Shown piece after piece: positions 7,795 through 15,123 of a stretch of DNA of 24,843 bases (positions within the stretch are counted from its first letter, which is position 1; every line of letters starts with the position of its first letter). The stretch comes from an uncultured Prevotella sp. (GTDB taxonomy: Bacteria; Bacteroidota; Bacteroidia; Bacteroidales; Bacteroidaceae). A program made the translations under genes and the position numbers. The stretch lies in NCBI GenBank assembly GCA_937898715.1, contig CALEKA010000015.1:1-24843 (forward strand), written 5' to 3'. The notes under the pieces were generated by a model. It saw nothing but the letters and a program-made list of their open reading frames with translations. It was not told where the DNA came from and did no database searches.

Positions 7795-8964
7795 ATGGAC
7801 AGCAAACAACGTTACATGATGCGCGGTGTATCCGCCATGAAAGAAGACGTGCACAACGCCATCAAGAACATTGACAAAGGTATCTTTCCGCAGGCTTTCT
7901 GCAAAATCATCCCCGACATATTAGGAGGTGACCCCGAATATTGCAACATCATGCATGCCGACGGAGCTGGCACAAAGTCGAGCCTCGCTTACATGTATTG
8001 GAAAGAGACGGGCGACCTCTCCGTATGGAAAGGTATTGCTCAGGATGCCTTAATTATGAACACGGACGATTTGCTTTGCGTGGGCGCCGTAGATAATATA
8101 TTGGTTAGCTCTACTATCGGCCGAAACAAGATGTTGATTCCTGGAGAAGTAATCTCTGCTATCATCAACGGTACTGATGAACTTCTGCAGCAGATGCGCG
8201 ACATGGGAGTAGGCATCTATGCCACCGGCGGCGAGACTGCCGATGTAGGCGACTTGGTACGCACCATCATCGTAGACTCTACCGTGACTTGCCGCATGAA
8301 GCGCAGCGACGTGATCAATAATGCCAATATCCGCCCAGGTGATGTCATCGTAGGTCTTTCTTCTTGTGGTCAAGCCACCTATGAGAAGGAGTACAACGGT
8401 GGTATGGGATCAAACGGTCTGACCTCTGCACGTCACGACGTGTTTGCCAAATACTTGGCAGAGAAATATCCCGAAAGCTACGACCACGCAGTACCCGAAG
8501 AATTGGTATATAGCGGTGGATACAAACTGACAGATAAAGTAGAGGGCTCTCCCATCAATGCAGGTAAATTGGTACTCTCTCCCACCCGCACTTATGCCCC
8601 CGTGGTGAAGAAATTGCTCGACGAGCTCCGTCCTGAAATCCATGGTATGGTACACTGCACCGGTGGTGCACAAACGAAAGTGCTTCACTTCGTAGGCGAA
8701 AACTGCCGCGTAATCAAGGACAACATGTTCCCCGTACCTCCCCTCTTCAAAGCCATCGCAGAGCAAAGCGGCACAGATTGGGCAGAAATGTATAAAGTGT
8801 TCAATATGGGCCACAGATTGGAAGTATACGTACGTCCAGAAGTAGCCGAACAGGTAATTGCCATCAGCAAGAGCTTCAATATCGACGCTCAAATCGTAGG
8901 CCATATAGAAGAAGGCAAACGATCGCTCACCATCAAGAGCGAGTTTGGTGAATTCAACTACTAA
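7795..8964 (+). CDS. purM: AIR synthase (phosphoribosylformylglycinamidine cyclo-ligase)
   Basis: This 389-residue cytosolic enzyme closes the imidazole ring of FGAM with ATP to give aminoimidazole ribonucleotide in de novo purine synthesis. Visible family features are the nucleotide-binding HADGAGTKSSLAY segment (54-66), the DALIMNTDDLLCVGA stretch (84-98), ATGGETADVGDLV (143-155) and GLSSCGQATYEKEYNGGMGSNG in the middle. The protein is about 40 residues longer than the E. coli enzyme (345) and has diverged motifs (ADGAGTK instead of DGVGTK), which I recognise as the Bacteroidetes form. No terminator separates it from lemA 74 bp upstream; a strong one follows it. Confidence 0.9.
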   Translation: MDSKQRYMMRGVSAMKEDVHNAIKNIDKGIFPQAFCKIIPDILGGDPEYCNIMHADGAGTKSSLAYMYWKETGDLSVWKGIAQDALIMNTDDLLCVGAVDNILVSSTIGRNKMLIPGEVISAIINGTDELLQQMRDMGVGIYATGGETADVGDLVRTIIVDSTVTCRMKRSDVINNANIRPGDVIVGLSSCGQATYEKEYNGGMGSNGLTSARHDVFAKYLAEKYPESYDHAVPEELVYSGGYKLTDKVEGSPINAGKLVLSPTRTYAPVVKKLLDELRPEIHGMVHCTGGAQTKVLHFVGENCRVIKDNMFPVPPLFKAIAEQSGTDWAEMYKVFNMGHRLEVYVRPEVAEQVIAISKSFNIDAQIVGHIEEGKRSLTIKSEFGEFNY

Positions 8965-8972
8965 CACTCTCT

Positions 8973-9059
8973 GCAAAGTACAAAAGATGGAAAGGAGAAC
9001 GGCTCTACTGCCTGAAGAAGCCGCGATGTCTTTTCCATCTTTTGCACTTTGCTTTTTTT
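8973..9059 (+). terminator. Large Rho-independent terminator after purM
   Basis: Arms 8973-8994 and 9030-9052 pair over about 22 bp with a single bulge, followed directly by a run of seven T. The apical part can form a second short stem (CGGCT/AGCCG), giving a branched hairpin. It begins 9 bases after the purM stop. Confidence 0.9.
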
Positions 9060-9137
9060 ATGTCTTGAGTTCCAAGCGTAATCGCTATAACGATCGTCTA
9101 ACGACACCAACCAATAGAAACTAGATAACTCCTTATC

Positions 9138-9371
9138 ATGATAAAGCTACTACACATTATTATAAGCATCATCTGCCTAATCTGCTTGGTAGAACTATGC
9201 AGATTCGACTATGAACTGCTGACTACGCGAGAAGATATGCCCTACCTCCGCATGATTACGATGTCGCTAGCTATCATCGGATGGATAGATATCTGCTGGA
9301 AAGAGATACGTAAGCAAAGCGTTACAAAATGGATCATTAGGCTTTACAACAAACTGAAACATCACTCATGA
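9138..9371 (+). CDS. Small membrane protein of unknown function upstream of prfA
   Basis: This 77-residue protein is not recognised. It begins with a hydrophobic helix (about 3-20, rich in Ile and Leu), has a second weaker hydrophobic segment (about 40-54) and ends in a basic stretch (RLYNKLKHH). It could span the inner membrane twice. Its stop codon overlaps the prfA start by four bases (ATGA at 9368-9371), so the two are very probably one transcript with coupled translation. This overlap is the main reason to accept it as a real gene. It might act mainly as a translated leader for prfA. Confidence 0.65.
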   Translation: MIKLLHIIISIICLICLVELCRFDYELLTTREDMPYLRMITMSLAIIGWIDICWKEIRKQSVTKWIIRLYNKLKHHS

Positions 9372-10471
9372 ATACACTCTTAGAAAAACTAAACGGACTC
9401 GTTGCACGATTCGAGGAAGTAAGTACACTTATCACCGACCCATCGGTGATTGCTGATCAGCAACGCTACGTACGACTTACTAAGGAATACAAAGAATTGG
9501 AAGACCTCATGGCTGCACGTAAGGAGTATGCCAACCTGCTGTCCAACTTAGAGGAAAGCAAAGATCTTCTGCTCAACGAGACAGATCCCGAAATGAAGGA
9601 AATGGCTCGCGAAGAAGTGGCAACATGCGAGAAGCGCATTCCTGAACTTGAAGAAAGCATTAAATTGATGCTTGTACCCAAAGATCCAGAAGATTCCAAG
9701 AATGCAATTCTTGAAATTCGTGGTGGTACGGGCGGTGATGAAGCTGCCCTCTTTGCTGGAGACTTGTTCCGCATGTATTCGAAATACTGCGAGCGCAAAG
9801 GATGGAAATTGGAAGTATCAAGCGCGAGCGAAGGTGCTGCAGGTGGCTTCAAAGAAATAGTCTGCTCTATTACTGGTACCGACGTGTATGGCACACTGAA
9901 GTATGAGAGCGGCGTACACCGCGTACAACGCGTTCCCGCTACAGAAACACAAGGAAGAGTACACACTTCTGCAGCCACAGTAGCAGTCTTGCCCGAAGCA
10001 GAAGCGTTCGATGTAGTGATCAACGAAGGAGAAATTAAATGGGATACTTTCCGTTCGAGCGGTGCCGGTGGCCAGAACGTCAACAAGGTAGAATCTGGTG
10101 TACGCCTTCGCTATAATTGGAAGAACCCCAATACGGGCGAAGTGGAAGAGATTCTCATCGAATGTACGGAAACACGTGACCAACCTAAAAACAAGGAACG
10201 AGCCTTGGCACGCCTGCGCACTTTCATCTACGACAAAGAACATCAGAAGTACGTAGACGATATTGCCAACCGTAGAAAGACGCTCGTTTCGACAGGCGAC
10301 CGTTCTGCCAAGATTCGTACATACAATTACCCACAAGGCCGTATTACCGATCACCGCATCAATTACACCATTTATAATCTGCAAGCATTCATGGACGGCG
10401 ACATTCAAGATTGCATAGACCACTTGATTATTGCAGAAAACGCAGAGCGATTAAAGGAAGCTGAAATGTAA
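9368..10471 (+). CDS. prfA: Peptide chain release factor 1
   Basis: This 367-residue class I release factor reads UAA and UAG stop codons in the ribosomal A site and triggers peptide release. The stop-codon recognition tripeptide is PAT (190-192, within HRVQRVPATETQGRVHTS), which is of RF1 type (RF2 has SPF). The catalytic GGQ is at 234-236 in SSGAGGQNVNK. The helical N-terminal domain (1-100) and the C-terminal domain are complete and length is normal. The start ATG overlaps the stop of the small membrane protein gene. A hairpin terminator follows about 20 bp after the stop. Confidence 0.97.
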   Translation: MNTLLEKLNGLVARFEEVSTLITDPSVIADQQRYVRLTKEYKELEDLMAARKEYANLLSNLEESKDLLLNETDPEMKEMAREEVATCEKRIPELEESIKLMLVPKDPEDSKNAILEIRGGTGGDEAALFAGDLFRMYSKYCERKGWKLEVSSASEGAAGGFKEIVCSITGTDVYGTLKYESGVHRVQRVPATETQGRVHTSAATVAVLPEAEAFDVVINEGEIKWDTFRSSGAGGQNVNKVESGVRLRYNWKNPNTGEVEEILIECTETRDQPKNKERALARLRTFIYDKEHQKYVDDIANRRKTLVSTGDRSAKIRTYNYPQGRITDHRINYTIYNLQAFMDGDIQDCIDHLIIAENAERLKEAEM

Positions 10472-10490
10472 TCTAATGCTTCTACTCACT

Positions 10491-10540
10491 TGTTCTAAGT
10501 AGGTACTATATTTAAAAGGACCTACTTAGAACATTTAATA
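10491..10540 (+). terminator. Hairpin terminator after prfA
   Basis: A perfect 14-bp stem (10491-10504 with 10520-10533) has a 15-nt A/T-rich loop and is followed by TTTAAT. The T tract is short, so termination may be partial and the lytic transglycosylase gene starting at 10551 may receive read-through. Confidence 0.7.
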
Positions 10541-10550
10541 GCATAAAGTC

Positions 10551-11837
10551 ATGCGAAAGATTATTCTACTTTTGACTGCCGCACTTCCCCTCTTATGGTC
10601 ATGTCAGAACAAGCCGACACAAAACCACGAAATAAATGGTGCCTTTGCAAAAGCAAAGAAGGCTGACACTGGAGACAACCTTAGTCGCATTGCAGAATCA
10701 GGCGAACTCATCATTGGTACGATTAGTGGACCAGACACTTATTTTGACTACCAAGGACGAGGGCTCGGACTGCAATATGCTTTGGCAGAAGACTTTGCCG
10801 ACACGCAGGGCGTAGGCGTAAGAGTAGAACTTGCAAAAGATAGCACAGAATTGGCACAAATGCTAAAGAAAGGTGATATCGACGTCATTGCCTACCAACT
10901 CTCAGACCATTTTTGCGAAAAAGAAGGACTGCAAGCAGCAGGTTCACACAACGAGAAAAAGCACACTACCTGGGCTGTAAGAAACAACGCTGACGATCTG
11001 GCAGAGGCTCTTAACGATTGGTACGGCGATGGAGTAGAAATCAAAGCGGAACAAACTGAAAGAACTTGGATTAAGAATCGCACCATCGTGCATCGCAAAG
11101 TGAGAGCACCATTTATCTCTCGCGAAAAAGGAATCATCTCTACCTATGATGAATTCTTCAAAATGGCAGCTCGATACACAGGATGGGATTGGAAATTGAT
11201 TGCAGCTCAATGCTACCAAGAGTCTGGCTTTGATCCCAACGCTACTTCATGGGCAGGAGCCGCTGGACTTATGCAACTTATGCCCTCCACAGCAGCACAG
11301 TTTGGACTAAGTAAAGACAGATTATTCTCTCCAACAGACAATATTGCTACAGCTTCCAAAGTGATTCGACACTTACAATCGCAATTCTCTAACATAGCCG
11401 ATGCCGAAGAACGCGTGAAATTTGTACTCGCTTCATACAACGGAGGTATCGGGCACATACGCGATGCGCAAGCTCTTGCAAGAAAGCACGGCTATGACGC
11501 TAACAAGTGGGAATACGTAGGACAGTTTGTGCGCAATCTGAGCAATGCACAATACTACAGAGACCCCGTAGTAAAATATGGTTACATGATTGGTAGCGAA
11601 ACTTATGGATATGTGCAAAGCATAATGGAACGATGGCGCGCCTATGGCGGAAATGTTCACAATATAGGTGCTGGAGCAGGCTCACTCTCCGACGAAGCGC
11701 TTTCCGTAAGAAACGGGGCTACAGGCGGAGGACGTGATGGTCGTGATAATCCACACAAGAAAAACCGCTTCTCTAAACAGCAAAAGATACTCTCACCCGA
11801 TGAACTGAGAAACGCTGAATATAAAAGCGAAGAATAA
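10551..11837 (+). CDS. MltF-like membrane-bound lytic murein transglycosylase (lipoprotein)
   Basis: This 428-residue predicted lipoprotein cleaves peptidoglycan glycan strands to 1,6-anhydro products. A lipoprotein signal ends in the lipobox LLWSC (lipidated C18). Residues about 45-185 resemble a solute-binding-protein-like (SBP family 3) regulatory domain as in MltF: GELIIGTISGPDTYFDYQGR, then DIDVIAYQLSD. The catalytic SLT domain starts at about 197. It shows YQESGFDPNATSWAGAAGLM with catalytic E224, GLMQLMPSTA (239-248) and the later FVLASYNGG motif. The tail from about 365 is polar and Gly/Arg-rich. The SBP part is clearly shorter than in E. coli MltF (518 residues total). It lies 79 bp after prfA, beyond a hairpin. 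Confidence 0.9.
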   Translation: MRKIILLLTAALPLLWSCQNKPTQNHEINGAFAKAKKADTGDNLSRIAESGELIIGTISGPDTYFDYQGRGLGLQYALAEDFADTQGVGVRVELAKDSTELAQMLKKGDIDVIAYQLSDHFCEKEGLQAAGSHNEKKHTTWAVRNNADDLAEALNDWYGDGVEIKAEQTERTWIKNRTIVHRKVRAPFISREKGIISTYDEFFKMAARYTGWDWKLIAAQCYQESGFDPNATSWAGAAGLMQLMPSTAAQFGLSKDRLFSPTDNIATASKVIRHLQSQFSNIADAEERVKFVLASYNGGIGHIRDAQALARKHGYDANKWEYVGQFVRNLSNAQYYRDPVVKYGYMIGSETYGYVQSIMERWRAYGGNVHNIGAGAGSLSDEALSVRNGATGGGRDGRDNPHKKNRFSKQQKILSPDELRNAEYKSEE

Positions 11838-11956
11838 CACTTGCTACATAAGGTTGACTCTATACATAATGCTATCATCCAGCATCAATAATTGACAAAA
11901 AGTAAGTTGATATAAAAATAATCTATCAAAAGGCATACTGTTACGAAAATACTTAT

Positions 11957-11964
11957 TATCTTTG
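11957..11964 (+). promoter_or_regulatory. -7 box (TATCTTTG) of asnB
   Basis: TATCTTTG matches the TAnnTTTG consensus exactly and is followed by C, as is common in Bacteroidetes promoters. It lies about 72 bp before the asnB ATG in a 198-bp A/T-rich gap with no other features. A -33 TTTG is not evident. Confidence 0.6.
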
Positions 11965-12035
11965 CATCGTGATAGCAAAACAATGACATTTAATCTTATT
12001 TGTCAATAACACAACACTAAAAGAGACTTACTACC

Positions 12036-13709
12036 ATGTGCGGCATTGTATCTATTTTCAACATTAAGCAGCAAACGCCAGAGTTAAGGAAGAAAGCGCT
12101 CGAAATGAGCAAGAAAATACGCCATCGCGGACCAGATTGGAGTGGCATCTATTGTGGTAAGAGTGCTATCCTTTGCCACGAACGCCTTTCCATCGTAGAT
12201 CCTCAGAGCGGCAAGCAGCCTTTATTCTCGCCAGACCACAAGCAAGTACTTGCCGTCAATGGTGAAATATATAATCATCAAGACATCAGAAAGAAGTATG
12301 CTGATAAGTATGACTTTCAGACTGGTTCTGACTGCGAAGTGGTACTTGCTCTCTATCGTGAGAAAGGCATCAACTTCCTTGAAGACCTAAATGGCATCTT
12401 CGCTTTCGCTCTTTACGATGAAGAGAAAGATGATTTTCTTATTGCTCGCGACCCAATCGGTGTGATTCCTCTTTACATCGGTCACGACAAAGACGGCAAA
12501 GTATATTGCGCATCGGAGCTTAAAGCACTTGAAGGCTTCTGCGATGAATACGAACCGTTTCTCCCTGGACATTATTACTTAGGCTCTGAGGGGAAAATGA
12601 AGAAATGGTACAAGCGCGATTGGGAGAACTACGATAATGTAAAAGACAATGGGGCTTCCGTGAAGGATGTTCACGACGCCTTGGAAGCAGCCGTTAAGCG
12701 CCAACTGATGAGCGATGTGCCTTATGGTGTATTGCTATCGGGCGGATTGGACAGTTCGGTTATCTCGGCTATTGCTAAGAAATATGCGGCTCGACGCATT
12801 GAAAGCAATAGTACCCAAGATGCTTGGTGGCCTCAGCTTCACTCCTTTGCTGTAGGACTGAAGGGCGCTCCCGACTTAGCTAAAGCCAAAGAGGTGGCCG
12901 ATTTCATTGGAACCGTTCACCACGAGATAAATTATACGATTCAGGAAGGATTGGACGCCGTACGCGACGTGATCTACTTCATCGAGACCTACGACGTCAC
13001 CACCGTGAGAGCCTCCACTCCAATGTACCTGTTGGCACGTGTCATCAAGTCGATGGGTATCAAGATGGTACTTTCGGGCGAGGGAGCCGACGAAGTATTT
13101 GGCGGCTATCTCTATTTCCACAAAGCGCCCAACGCAAAGGCTTTCCATGAGGAGACTGTACGCAAACTCTCCAAACTTTACCTTTACGACTGCCTGCGTG
13201 CAAACAAGAGCCTATCAGCATGGGGCGTAGAAGGACGTGTGCCTTTCCTTGACAAGGAATTTCTCGATGTAGCAATGCGCTTGAATCCACAAGCCAAGAT
13301 GTGTCCGGGCAAGACCATCGAAAAGAAGATTGTACGTGAAGCCTTTGCCGATATGCTGCCCGAAAGCGTGGCATGGCGACAGAAGGAGCAATTCTCCGAT
13401 GGTGTGGGCTATTCATGGATTGATACGTTGAAGGAAATCACTTCAAAGGCAGTGTCCGACGAAGAGATGGCTCATGCAGCAGAACGCTTCCCTATCAACA
13501 CACCTATGAATAAGGAGGAATACTACTATCGTTCCATATTTGAAGAATACTTCCCTAGCGAAAGCGCTGCTCGCAGCGTACCGAGTGTACCAAGCGTAGC
13601 ATGCTCTACAGCTGAAGCCCTTGCATGGGACGAATCATTCAAGAATCTGAACGACCCCAGTGGCCGCGCCGTTGCTGGAGTTCACGAAGAAGCATATAAA
13701 GCTGAATAA
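12036..13709 (+). CDS. asnB: Asparagine synthase, glutamine-hydrolysing
   Basis: This 557-residue cytosolic enzyme makes asparagine from aspartate, ATP and glutamine. The N-terminal class II amidotransferase domain starts MCGIVSIF, with C2 as the nucleophile after Met removal, and includes RHRGPDWSG and AVNGEIYNH. The synthetase domain holds the PP-loop LLSGGLDSS (233-241), then VLSGEGADEVFGGYLYFHKAP. The C terminus (PSVACSTAEALAWDESF ... DPSGRAVAGVH) matches E. coli AsnB closely, so this is the AsnB proper rather than a lasso-peptide or antibiotic paralogue. It is monocistronic, with its own promoter and a terminator about 100 bp downstream. Confidence 0.96.
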   Translation: MCGIVSIFNIKQQTPELRKKALEMSKKIRHRGPDWSGIYCGKSAILCHERLSIVDPQSGKQPLFSPDHKQVLAVNGEIYNHQDIRKKYADKYDFQTGSDCEVVLALYREKGINFLEDLNGIFAFALYDEEKDDFLIARDPIGVIPLYIGHDKDGKVYCASELKALEGFCDEYEPFLPGHYYLGSEGKMKKWYKRDWENYDNVKDNGASVKDVHDALEAAVKRQLMSDVPYGVLLSGGLDSSVISAIAKKYAARRIESNSTQDAWWPQLHSFAVGLKGAPDLAKAKEVADFIGTVHHEINYTIQEGLDAVRDVIYFIETYDVTTVRASTPMYLLARVIKSMGIKMVLSGEGADEVFGGYLYFHKAPNAKAFHEETVRKLSKLYLYDCLRANKSLSAWGVEGRVPFLDKEFLDVAMRLNPQAKMCPGKTIEKKIVREAFADMLPESVAWRQKEQFSDGVGYSWIDTLKEITSKAVSDEEMAHAAERFPINTPMNKEEYYYRSIFEEYFPSESAARSVPSVPSVACSTAEALAWDESFKNLNDPSGRAVAGVHEEAYKAE

Positions 13710-13813
13710 TCCACATTACGTTTTCGTTCGTAACGATTATTTCAAAGCTTACATTTACCAACCAACCATTATTAGACAAGACTAAACTATTGAATGTTAT
13801 TTTGGTTGATCTG

Positions 13814-13855
13814 TCCGCTGCACGCACCAATGGGTGATAAGTGCGGCGGATTTTT
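13814..13855 (+). terminator. Terminator after asnB
   Basis: TCCGCTGCAC (13814-13823) pairs with GTGCGGCGGA (13841-13850) with one G-T pair, and CACC/GGTG can pair inside the loop. Five T follow directly. It lies about 105 bp after the asnB stop. Confidence 0.8.
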
Positions 13856-13966
13856 GTATGCACTTCTGCAAAAACCATGGATTGTGGTGACCAATCGTAA
13901 TCCGTTCGCTTGTGACAATATCGGCATAGTCTGACTAAAAACCTTTATCTTGTGGTTGTAAGCTAA

Positions 13967-14018
13967 AAATGGAAGTGTCGGCAATATCTCGCAAAACGGA
14001 GATTATTGCCGACACTTC
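13967..14018 (-). terminator. Terminator of the DUF1460 lipoprotein gene
   Basis: A stem of 19 bp with a single bulge (13972-13990 with 13999-14018) encloses the loop GCAAAACG. On the minus strand it begins 33 bases after the stop codon at 14051 and is followed by ATTTTTAG. A weaker T-rich stretch on the plus side means it could also back up asnB termination. Confidence 0.78.
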
Positions 14019-14050
14019 TTCTGTTGTTTTAGAGACTGGGGAACCTAAAT

Positions 14051-14992
14051 TTAATTGCAAAGGCGGAGTAGCCGAATTCCTATGGACGATGGATGTTCCT
14101 TCAGATATTGAAAGAGCGTTTTAGGCTCCTCCACGACTTTGTGATGGATGGAAGAGGCATTGAGCAAATGCAGCTTGCCATCTTTTCCCCATACAGCAAA
14201 TCCTAAGTGAGAATAATCAATGCCTAACTTTTTCGTAACGATTGCTACGATATCGCCATCCTGAATGACTGAAAGGGCGCTTCGTCCCAACTTCGTCTGT
14301 GCCTCCGTCAAATAGTAGCCATCGCGCCCCGCATGTTCTTTCTCCATCTGGGCAATGCTGTCTGCCCACTCGGGATGAGCTTTAAGGAATTTATAGCTCG
14401 CGGGGTGAGCCGACATGTAATAGTTGTTCACAATCATGGGGGATGTAAAATGCTTCGTATCGCTCACTTCACGTACGAGCCCCATGTCTATATTATCATG
14501 CATCCACCAAGTGAAGTAGTGCAACCGTGAGAGATAGCCGTTCATCTGTCCGTTGCGATAGCGCAGAAGCATCAAGTTGCGGCAGTAAGTGGAGAAATCT
14601 GTCGCACACTGCCGTTTTGTCATAGTAAGTGCAAGGACAGTTTCTACAAGTGTGGTGCAATCAAGTTGGCGAAGGTTGACCACCAAGCGCTCGGGATCTG
14701 CTACTTCCAACGTAGAAGCCACATAAGGAATGCCTATGAAGCGTCGGGCATAAAATATCACATCACTACCCTGCGGCGTTTCTTTTAAGAGTGACACCAC
14801 TTTAGATGAGTCGGCTTTCGTATAAATTACCGAATCGCGGAGGAAAGCCACATCGCGGTTGGGAGCTTGCGCAGAGTGCGCTGCAATGGTCTGTTCGTGA
14901 ACTTGAGTCTGCGTGAGGGAAGTCTGCCTCGCGGAATGTCCACACGAGCATGCCAATAATGGCAAGCACAATGACAACAAGAGAGTATGCAT
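14051..14992 (-). CDS. DUF1460 lipoprotein, NlpC/P60-like amidase or peptidase
   Basis: This 313-residue predicted lipoprotein has the lipobox LLAC with C15. The rest fits the DUF1460 family, a papain-fold group thought to act on cell-wall peptides or on the N-acetylmuramoyl-L-Ala bond. The likely catalytic Cys is C112 in LRQLDCTTLVETVLAL, and the likely catalytic His is H262 in DYSHLGFAVWGKDGKLHLLNAS. Other family-like stretches are FIGIPYVASTLE (85-96) and the aromatic LHYFTWWMHDN (157-167). Length is normal for the family. It is probably transcribed alone, since a terminator for htpG lies between it and the upstream gene. A role in peptidoglycan recycling or remodelling is inference from the family. 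Confidence 0.85.
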   Translation of the reverse strand: MHTLLLSLCLPLLACSCGHSARQTSLTQTQVHEQTIAAHSAQAPNRDVAFLRDSVIYTKADSSKVVSLLKETPQGSDVIFYARRFIGIPYVASTLEVADPERLVVNLRQLDCTTLVETVLALTMTKRQCATDFSTYCRNLMLLRYRNGQMNGYLSRLHYFTWWMHDNIDMGLVREVSDTKHFTSPMIVNNYYMSAHPASYKFLKAHPEWADSIAQMEKEHAGRDGYYLTEAQTKLGRSALSVIQDGDIVAIVTKKLGIDYSHLGFAVWGKDGKLHLLNASSIHHKVVEEPKTLFQYLKEHPSSIGIRLLRLCN

Positions 14993-15006
14993 CGTTTTTA
15001 TTCTAA

Positions 15007-15075
15007 AAAAAGAGGGCAGATTGCCTATGCCGTGCTTACATCCTTTTAGTAAGAGCTCGGCATAAGAATCTGCCC
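15007..15075 (-). terminator. Terminator of htpG
   Basis: On the minus strand, arms 15058-15075 and 15014-15032 form a long stem with a small internal mismatch. An inner CTTAC/GTAAG stem forms too. The structure is followed by CTCTTTTTTTAG, a strong U tract. It begins about 48 bases after the htpG stop. Confidence 0.87.
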
Positions 15076-15123
15076 CATGAGAGTTTATAATTATAATCTG
15101 ATTGAAGCGAAAAGGCTCATACC

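Larger units (their letters stand above)
13710..14050. other. 341-bp gap between asnB and the DUF1460 gene
   Basis: This gap holds two terminators (entries at 13814 and 13972) facing the convergent genes on either side. No ORF with convincing composition, tRNA or promoter was seen in the remaining sequence. Confidence 0.6.

Noticed and set aside
9466..10086. 206-residue minus-strand ORF within prfA
   Set aside because: Shadow of prfA; the plus strand encodes an intact release factor with PAT and GGQ motifs.
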